DNA of 64,000 nucleotides from Rhynchonema sp. JSB1_4 (GCA_030248065.1 JASAMV010006751.1:1-64000); one strand, 5' to 3'; shown: positions 26,791-50,456, counted from the first letter of the stretch. Notes: a model not told the origin generated them from the sequence alone. Numbers and translations are program-made.

Positions 26791-27734
26791 CAGTGAAAAT
26801 GCAACGATCGCGTGTCAGTTCGTTGTCGGTCGCGAGAATGAGAATGACGAAATATTGCAGTTTCCCGCTGTTGTCGTATGGAGTAAGATTCAGGTTGCGT
26901 GATCGTTTTGGCCAATAGTGACTTGTATTTGTTGAAGAATAATAATATGATTTTGTGTTACATCTCTTATCGAGTCAGGAAAGGCTCCAGTTTATTTTCG
27001 TGGTAATTTATTGCAGTCCTTTTTCTCCCTTTCTCTTGTTTACACGGGAGTTTTCACTTCACCCGGTTCTAAAATCGTGGATTGGCTCTCTGAAAATGTA
27101 ATGCATGGGTCAAACGATGCGTGAATTTGCTGTATTTGCGCGGCGCAGTGCCGCGACTTGTGCATGAGAACCGCCTGTTCCCCCTCCGGACCAGCAACTA
27201 CACTGCATGAGATCGATCGTCTCCGTCTGGATGAGCATGAGGCCAGGGCAAATCACAGAACCGACACAGCTACCATTTGCGATGCGACAGAGGACAGCAG
27301 GTGGAAATAGTTCCTAGTCCCGATCCCGACTCCAACAGGGACATTTGTGCAGCACCTCACAATTTTTCGAGGGGAATTTGGTGTCCCCCTTGACGCGAAT
27401 AGGAAGATGACCCAAGTTTGGAAAACGTCATAGTTTGACGTGACAAAATGACCTCTTTCAAGTGTTTTTTTTGCGAAAACTGAAAAGAGGTTTGTTTGAA
27501 CATCTCTGGACCCGCTACCCAAAAATGCCAATCTTTTTTTTTAAAAAATGGGTCTGTTTTGGGTTTGATCGAACACCAGGTGCGTCAAATACGACTGAAT
27601 TTCTCATATGTCTTAATCAGTGCTGTGGCTGACTGGCTGGGCTGGGGGCGGGGGTCCCTCCAAATCCAAAGATACCGTATATCCCCCTCGCCGGAGAGAA
27701 ACGCAAATTTTCAATTTCGCGATATAGAATGCAT
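26791..27734. other. Upstream region of TNRC6
   Basis: This is the 5' flank of the minus-strand TNRC6 gene and probably holds its promoter and 5' UTR. I cannot define a transcription start. A fragment of the GGACCAGCAACTACACTG transposon end lies at about 27188-27206. Confidence 0.35.
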
Positions 27735-27915
27735 CAGAGATAAGGATCGGGCCGGGCCGGGCCGAGATTTTGGACTCTTGGCTCGAGCCGGGCAGGAGGT
27801 TTGGAGGTTCGAATTGCTCAAATTTCAAGCCAAAACCATCATTTCGGGCCAAAAGTCTCCAAAAAATCGCGCAGAGTATATGCATATTTTTTTGTGGGAC
27901 CCAAGTGGTCCCGAT

Positions 27916-28267
27916 CAGAGGTCGCAATCGGGCCGCGATTTTGGGCTTTTGGCTCCGGCCGGGCCGGAAGCTTCTGAAGTGACTTATTTCACTGAAAACC
28001 TTGTTTTTTCGTCAAGAATACCAAAATTTCTGACGGATTCGGCAAGTACTATGTGATCAGTATTGTCTATCTGACGACGTTTTCATGGAAAACAATGCAT
28101 TTTCAACCAAAAAAATAGGTTCAAAAAATTGCAAAAATTATGACAAAAATTGGGTTAAAATCTGAGCCAAAAATTCGAGCCGGGCCGGAGATTTTGGGGG
28201 TTCGGGCCGGGCCGGAGATTTGAGGGCTCGGGCCGGGCCGGCCAACCTGGCCCGATTGCGACCTCTG
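27916..28267. mobile_element. CGGGCC-family hAT-like MITE
   Basis: The ends are CAGAGGTCGCAATCGGGCC and its exact complement GGCCCGATTGCGACCTCTG. The flanks gtcccgat and gtcccggt form a 7/8 target duplication. Internal features shared with the copies at 54626-55426 and 58025-58630 are GAAGCTTCTGAAGTGACTTA and repeated GGGCCGGGCCGGAGATTT modules. Confidence 0.7.
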
Positions 28268-28360
28268 GTCCCGGTTTACAGAAACCGAATCACAAAAACA
28301 TACACATGGTTCACCAAGAAACCAAAATCAGGCCAGGCCGGAGCTTTGGTCAGTCGGGCG

Positions 28361-28900
28361 CAGTGTAGTTTCTGGGGGAGGGGGTCCCCCCTCGGGTACG
28401 CTATCTCCCCCTCAGGTGGTACACTATCCCCCTATCTCCCCCTCCGGGTACACTATCTCCCCCAATTTTTGCCTAAAATAGACATTTTTAGGCCTAAAAT
28501 GGGCATTTTTAGTCCAAAAATGTGTGATTTTAAGGTCAATGTTCTCAAAAGTCGCCAAAATACCCTTTTTATGAAGAATTTTTTCCAAAAAGGGGCAAAA
28601 AATAGGTCAAATTTTCCACCTCAAAAAGTGACTTTTTCCTGAATTTGGCTCTTTCAAATTCAAATTCAAATTTTATCTGCAAGCTTACGCGAAGACCTTC
28701 ACAAGATCCGGAAAAACCCTTAAAATAAAACAGTGTTAATAACAAAGAATGTGAACATGAATGAATAAACGACAATGGAAACGCACCGGTGAGATGAGAC
28801 CAAAAAACCCTCCCCCCTTCCCCCCTCGGGGTACACTATCTCCCCCTCCGAAAAAAACGGAGGGTCCGCTATCTCCCCCTCTGGACTAGGAACTACACTG
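28361..28900. mobile_element. CAGTGTAGT-family hAT-like MITE
   Basis: The ends are CAGTGTAGTTTCTGG and CTAGGAACTACACTG, with a perfect 8-bp target duplication gtcgggcg on both sides (28353-28360, 28901-28908). The interior has GTACACTATCTCCCC modules and the TTTAGGCCTAAAATGGGC block found in the family's other copies. It is inserted in a CGGGCC-rich repeat. Confidence 0.75.
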
Positions 28901-29509
28901 GTCGGGCGGGCCGGGCCGAGGTTAAGGTTACCCGGCCCGATCTCGGCCCGATCCTAAATCTTATCTCCGCGTCGGGCCCGGGCCGGACCACCACCACACA
29001 ACGCAAAGAAAGAGAAAAAGTTGCACTGGTCGTCGTCGGGTTTTTCGTGCGTTCCAAGCGAGTGACGCGGAAAACGGGTGACCTACGTCAGACTGAAATC
29101 TAAATCGATAAAATTATTACGGTACCATCATCACGGGAGATCGTGACGAATGTGGTGGCACTGGATTTGGATCGCGAACGTATCGGGATGTTCTTGGAGT
29201 GGAGCAATGCCATAATACAATAAATACCTAAGCAATACGTATTTAGACTTAACATCTTGAATTCTGTGAAATCGAAAGCCGGTTGCTCATGGCATAAACT
29301 GATGTTGCTATCTGCACTCACAGAGGCACGAACTGGCCGCAAACACTACATATGATAAAATGCAAGGCGCATCATGGACCCAAATGGAGAAAATGAATGA
29401 CAGTGACGAGTGACGACTGCATGGTTGGACAACAGTGCCAAGAAGGAACTAAAACAGTATAATACCGTGTGCAAAAAGGCACATAACAGCCAGCAATAAG
29501 CCTACTCAC

Positions 29510-29605
29510 CAGCGGTGGAAGAAATTTGTCAATCGTGTTTGGTAACAGCATGGCAGCAACAGCAAGCAACCAAACCGGCAATTGATTGTCAACTACGGCG
29601 CCCAT
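29510..29605 (-). CDS. Possible orphan first exon of a small membrane protein
   Basis: An ATG at 29605 opens 32 codons, starting MGAVVDNQLPVWLLAVAAML. The exon ends at CTG followed by the strong donor GTGAGTAGG. The peptide is hydrophobic between residues 9 and 22, so it could be a signal anchor. A phase-0 continuation beginning NIPIRSRSKSS and stopping at about 29101 is possible through a weak AAG acceptor near 29190. I recognise no family. The strong donor is the main evidence, so this may be a chance frame. Confidence 0.3.
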
Positions 29606-32127
29606 GCGAGCGTATTATTGTTGTGCAAAAGGTAGAATAATAATGATAAAAAGTTCTGCATCACAACATGCGTGCGTGCGGCAACAGCGATCACTGTGTG
29701 TCGATGCAGTATTGCATACAATACGTACAATGTCCATCGGTGGTCTGGTGCAATGTGTAACGCAGCGACGCAACTAAACTGAACGTACATTCAATACTAC
29801 GCACACATGCAATGTGACTGACTGACTACAACAACAACACGACGGCCGATATAGCGACTGCACCAATCATATATGCGCAGTCGTGTATGTATACGTGTAT
29901 GCGCACAGGTCTGCAGCCCAGAGAGTCGGGCCGAGCAACGAGCAATATCTATCAGCAACTGCACACACAGCACACAGACAGGCAGCACGTATCCATACAC
30001 TGACGACATACATGTACATGTATAGGTGCATCTAGAGTGTGCGCATTGACGTGAACGTACGTACGTATGGCGGTCGATTGGATGGGGGGACGGCGGGGGG
30101 GAAAAAACCACACAAAAAATATAATCCACGTGAACTCATGAGACGACTTTTTTTGAAATGGCTGTCGACAACAAACGGATATCGAATGAAAGAAAAGAAA
30201 CGCACGTATTTTTTAAAAAACACGCTCTCCACTCGGTGCGTAATTCCCTTTTGACTCCCAAAACATTTGTGTGCTGAACAACGCTGCTTTCGCGAAGCAC
30301 GCAACAAATTGAGGCAGCCAGCTGGAACTTGTCATCATCTCCCTCAGCCAATCTCTTTCTTTTGTTTGCGAAAACACGGGCATCTGGAGCGATTTTGAAA
30401 GCAGCCAAGCGCTATAAAAAAAGCGTCCAGAGCGGTGTACGTACATACATACATATGGGACGTGATGTATGTTGGTGCACACAGGACATGGCGCTGTGCT
30501 GCTGCTGCCTGCTGTAGCTGCGGCAGAGCCGGGTCGACAGCGGGACCGGCAAAAATTGCGATGTGCGCAGCACACTGCGTTTATGTGCCCACTGGTGCAC
30601 ACATGTTTGTGTGTGTGGAGGAGCGAGCGAAAATTGTGTGCATGGGCTGCCTGCCTCTACGTGCGCATATGCGACTACGTTTGCGTTGAACATTTGCAAA
30701 TGGCTGAACACGTATGCGTGTGTTGGGCACAGGGCTGCTTTCAACGGGTCGCTCTCGCTCGCTCTATGCACATATTTATGAGGCTGCAGCCGCATTGACG
30801 CAGACGTACGGCCAGGGCCACCGACCGACCACGCGTTTATTCTGCAGGGCCCGTCAAGCCACCACCAAACAAACCAAGACCCAAGCAACGGTACTAAGTA
30901 AGACGATGAGAAGCAGCTCGTTCGTCCAGCAGCCAGTCGCGCTCACTCTGCTGCCCCAGCTTTTTGTTGTTGCTACTTGCACTTGTCGTTGGAGTGCTAG
31001 ACATGCCGCATCAAAAGTAGTTCGGCTCCCATCCATCCACGCACAGCAAGTTTCAGTTCAGAACTTATGCTGGGGTACAAATACCCAGATAAAAAAACAT
31101 GGTGTTAACTGCACAGTGCGAAGCAAAATGCATTTCCCCGGTGTTTCATTTTATAAATAGGAACGTACATAATTCGTTGTCGAGGTAATTATTATCGAGG
31201 AGGCACACGCTTTTCATTGTGCGGCGCAATGTGCTACACTGTTACGGTGTTGCAGTTATGAGAGCAGGGGAACGACCATCATGCGAGGTAAAAATTGTTT
31301 GCTAATTTACCCAGGGGAAATAAAATATACATACAGTATGTGCAATGAAAAAAGGAATTATAAGGTTATTAATTTTTTCGTCTGACGCTGACGTGACATC
31401 ACCGGAGTTTTCCACTTGAGCCCAGGGACCTCAAGTCAAGATTGGTGGAAAATGGTTGCAAGCGGATTAACACACAAATTTGAGCAAGTTTGCCACTGGT
31501 TAAAATATTTTTGTTTTTCCAGAAAATGAGAAATCCTATCAGTTCGAGGTCCATCACTGGAAAATTTTCCACTTAGAGCCCAGGGCTCTATTCAGGGCGG
31601 GGGATTTAGCTGAAAAACTCCAGCACGATGACAAAGTTTGTACGATTAGGATCAGGATTTTACCCTGTCCCTGTTATTAGGCGCACTGTGTTGCGGTAAT
31701 TGCGTAAGCGTAACCAAAGTCGAACAGAATCGGTTCATCGAGCATTCGTCAGTCAGTAATTTTATTGCATTATCGCGAAATTAAAAGTGATGAAGCATTC
31801 ACAAAGATTCATGAATCATGAGATGCAAACTCAGGGCTTGAAACGTACCGTATCATGAGCAGCCATTAAGGTTCGTGAAATACTCGAAACTTGATACAGC
31901 CTTGTCGGGTTAAATTGTGGGGATCTCAATAAAATTTCGATTGCTGCTTAGAATGATTTTAGATGCCTAATCACGCAAGCTATGATCATGGCGAATATGT
32001 CTCACAAAAAATAAAGATGGGTGCGTGTCGCACTATATAGGTAACTGCTATAATTGGAGTAGGGCTAGGCCAGGCTACAAAGAAAAAATCTGAGATGGAG
32101 AAAAAGCACCGAGGCAATAATATTTTC
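29606..32127. other. Intergenic region with CA/GT-rich and TATA-like sequence
   Basis: I see no homologous coding sequence. Low-complexity CATACATACA and GTGTGTGTGG tracts and a CTATAAAAAAAG motif (about 30411-30422, plus strand) are present. The overlapping open frames at 30.4-31.1 kb have no homology and biased composition. A promoter could lie here, but no transcript can be attached to it. Confidence 0.35.
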
Positions 32128-33783
32128 CTAAACCTTGGTCACGATCATGCCGTATTGATTGATTCGGCTGTATTTCTGCATTTCGACCGCCAGCAGATCG
32201 AACGGAATGTAGAGCACGGCCGGATTGTCCATTTGCAACGAACGCATCAGTGTGTCGTACTTAAACAATTTCGATTGCGTTCTTTCAATATTTGACATTT
32301 TTATGTAATAATCAATCTGGATTAAATTACAGTAGTTAAAAACCGAAAATTATGGGACCACATACACCTCGAAACTGGTGAGGATGCGCCATTCGACATT
32401 CTTCTGCAGACACGAAATGACCAGGTCACGTGACACGTCCGTGCCCGCCAGGGCAGCGCGTGTGTGATGCGCCACACTACGACGGTCCATCATCGGGTCC
32501 AGTTCTGGAAAGATCAAATATGTAGATGCCACGCGTTGTCATTTAATCAAAGCGATGATCATTGATTCGTGAATGAATAAATCGATCAAACAATTAGAAA
32601 TAATTGGGCTGACAATCAATGAATATCCAACTTTGCCGATTGATCAGCCAATCGATCGATGCGCGTCGTGCATCGCAGTTGGGATCATCGCGCACCGCGT
32701 CACGCAGATCCGACAGGAACTGCTTCAGTTTCGGCATCTGCAGTTCGTTGAGCACGTTGAATTGACCGGTGCTCGACCTGGACGACGCCGATGACACCGT
32801 GGTGGACACCTGAGTACAAATGCGGTTCGGGTTGACAACAGATGTTGTCCAAACATCAGGGAAGAGATCGGATCTGTAAACGTAAGGCGCAAAGAATATT
32901 CATTTCCACATGTACTTATCATGGGAGCTGCGCGGCTGACGACAGACAGGGGGTCAGGACATCGTTAAAATTGTCGCTAGACGATTACACCAGACCGGAT
33001 GGAAGGCTACTATCGGGAAACTTACACAAACACGCATGACTTATGTTTTGTGCCTGGAAGAGAGAGATAAATCTGAATCCCAACAACTCACACTGCCCGA
33101 TGTCGATTTCGAGCCACTCGTGGATTCGATTGATGTGCTCTGCAATATCCGCTGAACATTTTCCATTCTAAAGCGGCCAACTGTGTTTCAAATAATGACA
33201 GTCGTTTTAACGTCCATGTACTTGGTCAATTGCGGCCCGCTCCTCCCGTTCCCGTTCCAGTTCCCGTTCCCGACGTTTTCTTTCTCTGCGCTCCCTCTTC
33301 CTCCGCTCGTGATCCCTCCGCTTTTGTTCACGTCGACGTCGATGTCGCTCCTTTCGCTCGCGACGTCTTTTGTGTCTGCAAGGTGAGGAAATTTTGTGAT
33401 TTTATGATCGCGACTGCGGTATATCGGGATGCATTTTTTTCAACCGGGATACGACGCGTGCATAACCCAGAGGTTTGTAATCCGCACGAAACCGATACAA
33501 CGCTTGGTATCGAACGGGCTCGCAGAGACTACTGTAGCATCAGAGCTGTTGTGTGAAAGTGCACTCGCCTTTCATGCCGAGCCCGTCGTTGTTCCGGTGT
33601 CTCGTTGCGACGTCGATGTTTGCTGCGCGATTTCTTGTGTTTCGGGAAATTCTCTGCAAAAAGCATCTCTGAAATTTATTTGTGATTAATCCAAGAGGTT
33701 GATATTAAAAAATTGAAAGTTGTTACACCTGTGTGCCAATAACACTAACTTTTCTGGCCTTTGCCGGAGAACAGATCGAACAT
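32128..33783 (-). CDS. Unidentified Arg/Glu-rich protein with a conserved-looking C-terminal half
   Basis: I do not recognise the family. Exons: 33783-33750, 33653-33569, 33375-33222, 33167-33094, 32873-32632, 32504-32368, 32259-32128. They join to 285 residues. The start is MFDLFSGKGQKK. Residues 13-91 are almost wholly basic and then Arg/Glu-alternating (KHKKSRSKHRRR, then RERKERHRRRREQKRR), a likely charged single helix and nuclear localisation region. A short amphipathic helix follows (AEHINRIHEWLEIDIG). After a Ser-rich linker (VSSASSRSSTGQ) come about 125 helical residues including MPKLKQFLSDLRDAVRDD and IPFDLLAVEMQKYSR, ending VTKV. Intron 2 must use a GC donor (AAG|GCGAGT) to keep frame. 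Splice phases agree throughout. The basic part resembles splicing-associated proteins only in composition. Confidence 0.7.
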
Positions 33784-34997
33784 GATGACTTGTGCTTGGT
33801 GGATTCAAGTCGCTGGATAAGATTTTGATGAAGGCTGAAGGTCGTGGAAATCGATAACGAAGTAAAATAACTGGTGACGATTTCCGACCCTTTTCGAGTG
33901 ATGACACACTGACAATTCAGCAAACAAACACGACTGAGTTGTGGAGGTATCAAATGCTGTGACTTTGACTTCAGTCAAAAGCTTACGATAGTTATGCTGC
34001 TAGTCCGATGTTCGATTACTAATGTGATGTATGTGAGGATTGGGTGCACGAAGTAATATGTACCAATATGTACATATGTATGTACCTACCGTAGTCCAAA
34101 AAGGTCCTCTTTTTGTGGCCGCAACTTGTAACATTTAAGGCGTTCCATTGAAGAAACTGGCATTGCCAGAAAAAAATTGGCATAAGGATCACAATGGATT
34201 GTGCAGTGGTGGTGTGGATATTCGATATTACTGTTCATTTTTGATAGTAGCTGCTTTGAGTGGTGCAGGATTATTGAATTATTTGCATGCTGTGGTCTTT
34301 CGCTATGGTACACAGACGTGCATGTCTTGTGGGGCTCAAAACCTTCGTATTCGTCGCCTGGTTGTCACTCAATGGTTTGTGATCAAATTTTTGCTGGTGA
34401 TTGACAAAGTTTTACATGTGTGCTCAGAACACAATATCGACAATTGCAATTGCGGTGGATTGCCTTTCAAATAAACAACGGTTTTCTCTTCCTATTTTTT
34501 ACTTGGCGCTAACATTACAATCATGCAGCAAGTGTGACGCTACACAGAACACAAAAATGGTAGGAATACAAGAAGATAAGCAGTGAAAGCATGATCGCTA
34601 AAATACCAAACATATTCTACGAAACAGCTAACAACTTTGCAATGCAACAAAAACTACGAGCAGTGAAAAAGTGAGAAATTGCAAACAACAACAAAATGAT
34701 AAACTGCCACAAATTAGTAAATTTTATAAAGTTACAATTTTACGAGAGCCAGTGGCGTAGAAAAATAACAAGTTTATGGCAACTAACACATGTAGACAGA
34801 AGAGAAACACTACTGAAGATGATATAACCAAAGTTGAGGGCAGACCGAAAACAAGCAAGAACTCATTACCAGTAAACAATTTTCCTACGAAACAAGAAAC
34901 GTTGCAGAAACTACAAAATGTGGACCTACTTGCTACGTCAGCTGCAGTTACAAAGTATTCCATCCTAAACTTCCCTATCCCCTTATGCAAGCGTGTG
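33784..34997. other. 3' flank of ATP1A and upstream region of the preceding gene
   Basis: The interval is AT-rich. It contains the 3' UTR of the minus-strand ATP1A gene and probably the promoter of the gene at 33783. A 108-codon plus-strand frame at 34148-34474 has no homology I recognise, and I do not call it. Confidence 0.35.
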
Positions 34998-45765
<10,768 letters not shown>

Positions 45766-47560
45766 CGTCGAATTAGGGTTGAAGTTTCTCCACTGGCTGA
45801 TGTTTCAAATGACTTTCAATGCGGTGGGGAAACGTTATTTATTATTGACATGTGGCGCACACGGGCGACACCTGAAAAAATGGAGGACATTGTATTCACT
45901 GATCTTCTATTTGGGGGGCTAGAATTTGCAACAGCTGAAACTTTAAGCTTCAATTTTGTCTTTGGCTTGGGCACCGGTCTGGAAGACCCGCGCACATTTT
46001 TTATTTTCATGCCTAATTTCAAGCTGAAAACAAAGATGTGCGACCAATCGGCCACAGGCCCATTTGCGAAACTCTGCTGGGCTGGCCCATTTTCTAAATC
46101 TATTGGTCAATTTTAGAATGGGGGGAGTATTTTGATGTCCCTACAAAGGCATGGGCATGACTGGAATAAAATTAACAGTCATCGCACGCAGAGCGAAAGA
46201 TTTGAAGTTCTGCATCAATTCGGATCGGCTTTTTTTGTGCACATGGGCTGGTCGTGCGGCGCGCTGGACTTCGCATCACATTTGGTCGCCTGCTCAAAGT
46301 TATGGTAGTTTGACTGAGCACTTACTGTTGACGGAAGCAAAATTCCGACCAATTTGTTGACCACCACGGTTGACATGACAGACAGAAGTTGTGATGTGGA
46401 CACTGGACTCAAACCTGGTGGTGGTGGTGCTTATCACAGTACTGACATAACAAAACAAAGCTTGGTTGTAGGTATCCTCGACCCCACAGTGAGACACTAA
46501 GTAGCAACAGACGCGCGAAGCGCGAAAAATTATGGATTTTTTTGCTTTTTGCTGCCTTTGGAAATTTTCTGAGACTGGATAACAACACTGGCTCACTGCT
46601 GGCCATGTGCTAAAATCTACTGGCCCAATGGCTAAAAAACCCTGTGGCCGAGCTCCTCGGATTGGACCGGTCCCGGTCCCGGAGTACGCGGGAGATCCAC
46701 ATCAGAGATTGTGATCAGGCCGACTTCAGCAAGGACCGGAGATTTGGAGCTTCAGAAGTTGGGCCGGCATGAATTGCTCAAATTTTTTGACAAAACTTTT
46801 TAAGGCCAAAAACCTGTAAAAAATGTGCTTCACGCAGTGTATGTGCCTATATAAAACGTGCACGGCATACGTCTTTTTGGCCGGTGCCTAACGTGTTGTC
46901 GAAAATAGAACCGGGGGCTCCATTTTTTCGCTGTGGTCATTTGAGTCAGTGGTGTTCAATTTTTTGGAGTTCAGTTCAGTTTAAGTTTTATCATCAAGGT
47001 ATTCGGCAAAAGCTTCCACCAAAAGCATGTAACAAAATGAAAACGACGGGTGGCCGAACAAAACGACAAATGGTCTGAAAAATCGAAACATCGAGTTTGC
47101 AATACACACATACGACATCAAAACTGACACGAGCATTGCTCAACCGAAGGGGAGAAAACAAAAATGGAAACTAACCAGCACAATTCGAACCTCAACAAGG
47201 ACAGAACGTGAATTAAAGCGGGCTTCAATTTTTCATTTGACCTTCCGACGAAAATTTCATTCTTAAAACACACAAAAAACGGTTGGCGCGCATTTTCTAC
47301 CCTTAAACAGCGTCAAAAGCGGCTTTATGCACAAAAAGCGGCATTAGGCAAATTTAGGGCTAAAATAGACATTTTTAGCCATGGGGTCTATTGCCGATAA
47401 TACCGTAACTGTCATCGCGCGCAGCGCGTTGCTCCAAGTTTGTTCATATGATCAGTGTTGGAGGTGGGGGGGGGGGGGTTTGGGGGGGGGGGGGGGTAGC
47501 CCCCCAGTACAGTTGGTTGGTTTATTGCTCTCAGTGACGCATAAAACCATGCACGTAAAT
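45766..47560. other. Upstream region of ATP1A and repeat debris
   Basis: The first part should contain the promoter of the long ATP1A transcript. I see no other gene. A degenerate CGGGCC-family fragment lies at about 46650-46830. Two runs of 14 G lie at about 47465-47510. Confidence 0.35.
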
Positions 47561-47872
47561 TATAGTCTGTTGATTATATTTCGACATAGTGCATAAGCCC
47601 CATTCAGCGATGTTTGGAGCGGGCTGGGTCGACGCCATTCTAAATGAATGTTTCAAGCATTGCTAATTCAGGCAAAGACCGACTAAACATTGTTTGCCGC
47701 GTGGCGCAAAGACACGTGGCCTGTCATCGCACGACACCAACAATGTTCAGTCGGTCTTTGCCTGAATCAGCAATGCTTGAAACATTCATTTAGAATGGCG
47801 TCGACCCAGCCCGCTCCAAACATCGCTGAATGGGGCTTATACACTATGTCGAAATATAATCAACAGACTATA
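47561..47872. mobile_element. Palindromic MITE, 312 bp
   Basis: TATAGTCTGTTGATTATATT on the left and AATATAATCAACAGACTATA on the right begin inverted arms of about 140 bases that match almost perfectly. A spacer of about 30 bases lies between them. The ends are compatible with a TA target site. It is non-coding. Confidence 0.65.
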
Positions 47873-49756
47873 GTGATAGAAGCAAAGTTACAAGACCGGG
47901 TGGGACAATTACGGAAATGAAAATAGTTACAACACTGGTTATAACAAAACCACAGCAAATAAAAGCTACAAAAAGCGCCAAGGAGAGAGAAAGATCACGG
48001 ACATCAGGACAGATCACAGGACATGTTAACAGAACTGAAAATTATGCATTAATCCTCGTCCTCGTCAAACGACAAATGTCGGGCTCAGAGGGCGCATATT
48101 GGGATCAGTCCATATTGTCAACAGCCCAGAACAGATGGTGGGTTGGTGATTGTCCGTCACTTCCGTGTACCACCATTTAGCGACGTGGCTGGCGTCCCCA
48201 GGCTGACGTGAATGCGTATCGAACGAGACATCGCCATATACATCCCGTTGACCGCATCCGGACGCGGTGGCGATAGAGCCCCCGATTTTGCCCCAAAAGT
48301 GCCAATTTTTGACCAAAATGGCCAAAATTAGTGCAAAATCAGTGGTTTTTATCTCAAATTACCCGAAATTCGCGCGCTACGCGCGCAAATACTACGTTTT
48401 CACACGATTCCACACATAATAAACACATAAAAAATTTTCACCCCAAAACCTAACCCCCCCAACCCCCCCTAGGTACATAACCCCCCCAGGCCATCGGCTC
48501 TGGTATAGTAGGTATCCCCCCTTCTCCGAGCGCGGTACAGTAGGTATCCCCCCTCCAGAGTACCTCCAACACTGCATATGATTGTTTGCTCAACGAAAAT
48601 TTGTCGATGCACTCACGGACACATACCATATAGACGTACGAACGATTGGGCGGTGCCTTAATAGAGGTCATAAAAATTTTACGGTAGCGCTTGTGGCCAC
48701 TGGCGTTAGCTGACATGGAAAATTTTCGGCTGTTGGGCAAGACGACAATTATAAATCATGATCCAAAGTTCTGTGCAGGTTTTTGGCCACGGGTGCGCCG
48801 AACTTCATTAGAACTGTTAGAGCCGACGCTCAGGGGCGCAACTAACAAGGTCCGAATTTAGGGGCTACCTGGGCGAAAAGTCATTTTTATCCAGTGCCTG
48901 TCCCATTTCTGAAACGTCGTTTTTATCCCTTGCTTGTTTAAAATTTGGCGCTTATTAACCAATGTATCAGTCAAAGCAATAGAACCGCGCGAAAATTGTG
49001 ACCTTTTGGTGCCCAGAACCACCTGAAGTCAGTGAAAATGCGTGAGCGCGCAATTTTAAAGCGTTTGAGAGTGAACATCTTGTGAGTCAGGGGGTCCTTG
49101 TTTTTTCTTGCGACTTCTCGTTCTCCTTGCTGACACGTGAAACGCGCGATTTTTTAGACTTCAACTGTACCACGGTGAAAATCCATCAACTTGCTGGGAC
49201 TGGCACGTTTCCTTCTCGATGTTTCTTCACGCGGTTTAGGGGAACGGTGAACACCTGCCCTCCTACCCTTTGCCACGGCCCAAACCATTCCAGTTCCAAT
49301 GTGTGACGACTCTACGCCGAAGCACGAACTTGACCAGTACCGGTCCATATGCATGTCATATTGAATACCTGACGCTGCAACCTCCTGTCTTGGATTCCAA
49401 GACTCAGTGCAGTACCTGGGGGAGGGGGGTCCCCCTAAGGAACACTAACCGCCGCGACCAAGGTACACTAGTACACTGACCGCCGCGCCAGGTACACTAA
49501 CCGCCTCAATTTTTCCCTAAAATGGGCATTTTTAGGCCTAAAATGGGCCAAATGTTCGACCTCAAAAATGACTTTTCTCCAAATTTGGGTCCTCCCCCCC
49601 TTCCGGGTCCTTCCCCCCCCCCCAGGTGGGTACGTCTGTTCCCCCTCCGAAAAAAGGGGGTACCGCCTGTTCCCCCTCCGGACCGGGAACTACACTTGGG
49701 ATACCTATTGTACCGCGCCAAACATCGGGGATGCCTACTGTACCAGCAGGCCAGGG
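47873..49756. other. Repeat-derived intergenic sequence
   Basis: I see no gene. It holds fragments of the GTACAGTAGGTATCCCC and CAGTGTAGT-type families at about 48420-48560. A diverged CAGTG-family copy lies at about 49409-49697, whose ends read CAGTGCAGTACCTGG and CCGGGAACTACACTT without a matching flank. Confidence 0.4.
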
Positions 49757-50456
49757 ACGCAGAAAGTGACATTTTGGCGTTTGTATGAAAAAATATGAAT
49801 TCGGTAACTTGAGCCAAAAATTTGCATTTGCACTAATCATGCAAATGAGCAAAAATTTGCCTGTTTTGGCCCAAAACTAGGTGCCGGGTTTTTTTTCCAA
49901 AAACTAGATGTCGGGTGTCGGGTTTTTTGGAACTGTCGGGCAGTGTAGTGGCAGGCAAATGGTTGCAAGGTACCCTTGGGGGGGATGGATCCAGATGGTT
50001 GCAAGGTACCCCCCTACCCAGCCTCCGGAAGGTTGCAAGGTACCCCTGAGGTCCGAAAAAAGGGTGTTTTTTGCATGCATTATACTGCAAATTTGACCGA
50101 AAAATAGGTACTTTTTTGCATTTTGGCCGAAAATTTGCCTAAAATACCTATTATATGGAGGTTTGCGCGCGGAGCGCGCGAATTTTGGGGGTTTGAGGTC
50201 GAAAAACACCCATTTTTGCCTATAAAAACCATAAATTGATGGTTGCAAGGTACCCTCCGGGGTGGTTGCAAGGTACCTACCCTTCCCCCCCCCCAAGGGG
50301 TGGTTGCAAGGTACCTACTCCTTAGGGGGGGGGAATCCCCCCCCCATCCCCCCCCAGCCACTACACTGCTGTCGGGTGTAGGCTTTTTTTCTCAAATGTC
50401 GGGTGTCGGGTACTTCCAGATGTCGGCTGTCTGGTACCCCCGACCTCTGGCCCTAC
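49757..50456 (-). mobile_element. CCGACACCCGAC repeat element, copy 3 (reversed, interrupted)
   Basis: Read on the minus strand it starts GTAGGGCCAGAGGTCGG, then shows the CCGACACCCGACA modules and the GGCAAATTTTTGCTCATTTG centre seen in copies 1 and 2. The far end is truncated near 49757. A separate element interrupts it at 49941-50368. Confidence 0.5.
49941..50368. mobile_element. CAGTGTAGTGGC-type hAT-like MITE
   Basis: The ends are CAGTGTAGTGGCAGGC and CCCAGCCACTACACTG, with the perfect 8-bp duplication ctgtcggg on both sides (49933-49940, 50369-50376). Six GGTTGCAAGGTACC modules are spread through it. It splits copy 3 of the CCGACACCCGAC repeat. Confidence 0.75.

Larger units (their letters stand above)
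27735..28966. mobile_element. Outer CGGGCC-rich element with two nested insertions
   Basis: The left end CAGAGATAAGGATCGGGCC has a diverged inverted partner at about 28944-28966 (GGCCCGATCCTAAATCTTAT). Within it lie two complete elements with their own 8-bp target duplications, at 27916-28267 and 28361-28900. The right boundary is approximate because the end is degenerate. Confidence 0.4.

Noticed and set aside
27496..28056. 186-codon open frame
   Set aside because: It overlaps repeat elements with inverted ends. The composition is repeat-driven and there is no family match.
34148..34474. 108-codon plus-strand frame
   Set aside because: It lies in the presumed ATP1A 3' UTR, shows no homology and has no splice or start context of note.
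48420..50400. CRISPR-like array from repeated short modules
   Set aside because: The modules are irregularly spaced and lie within inverted-end elements of a eukaryotic genome.
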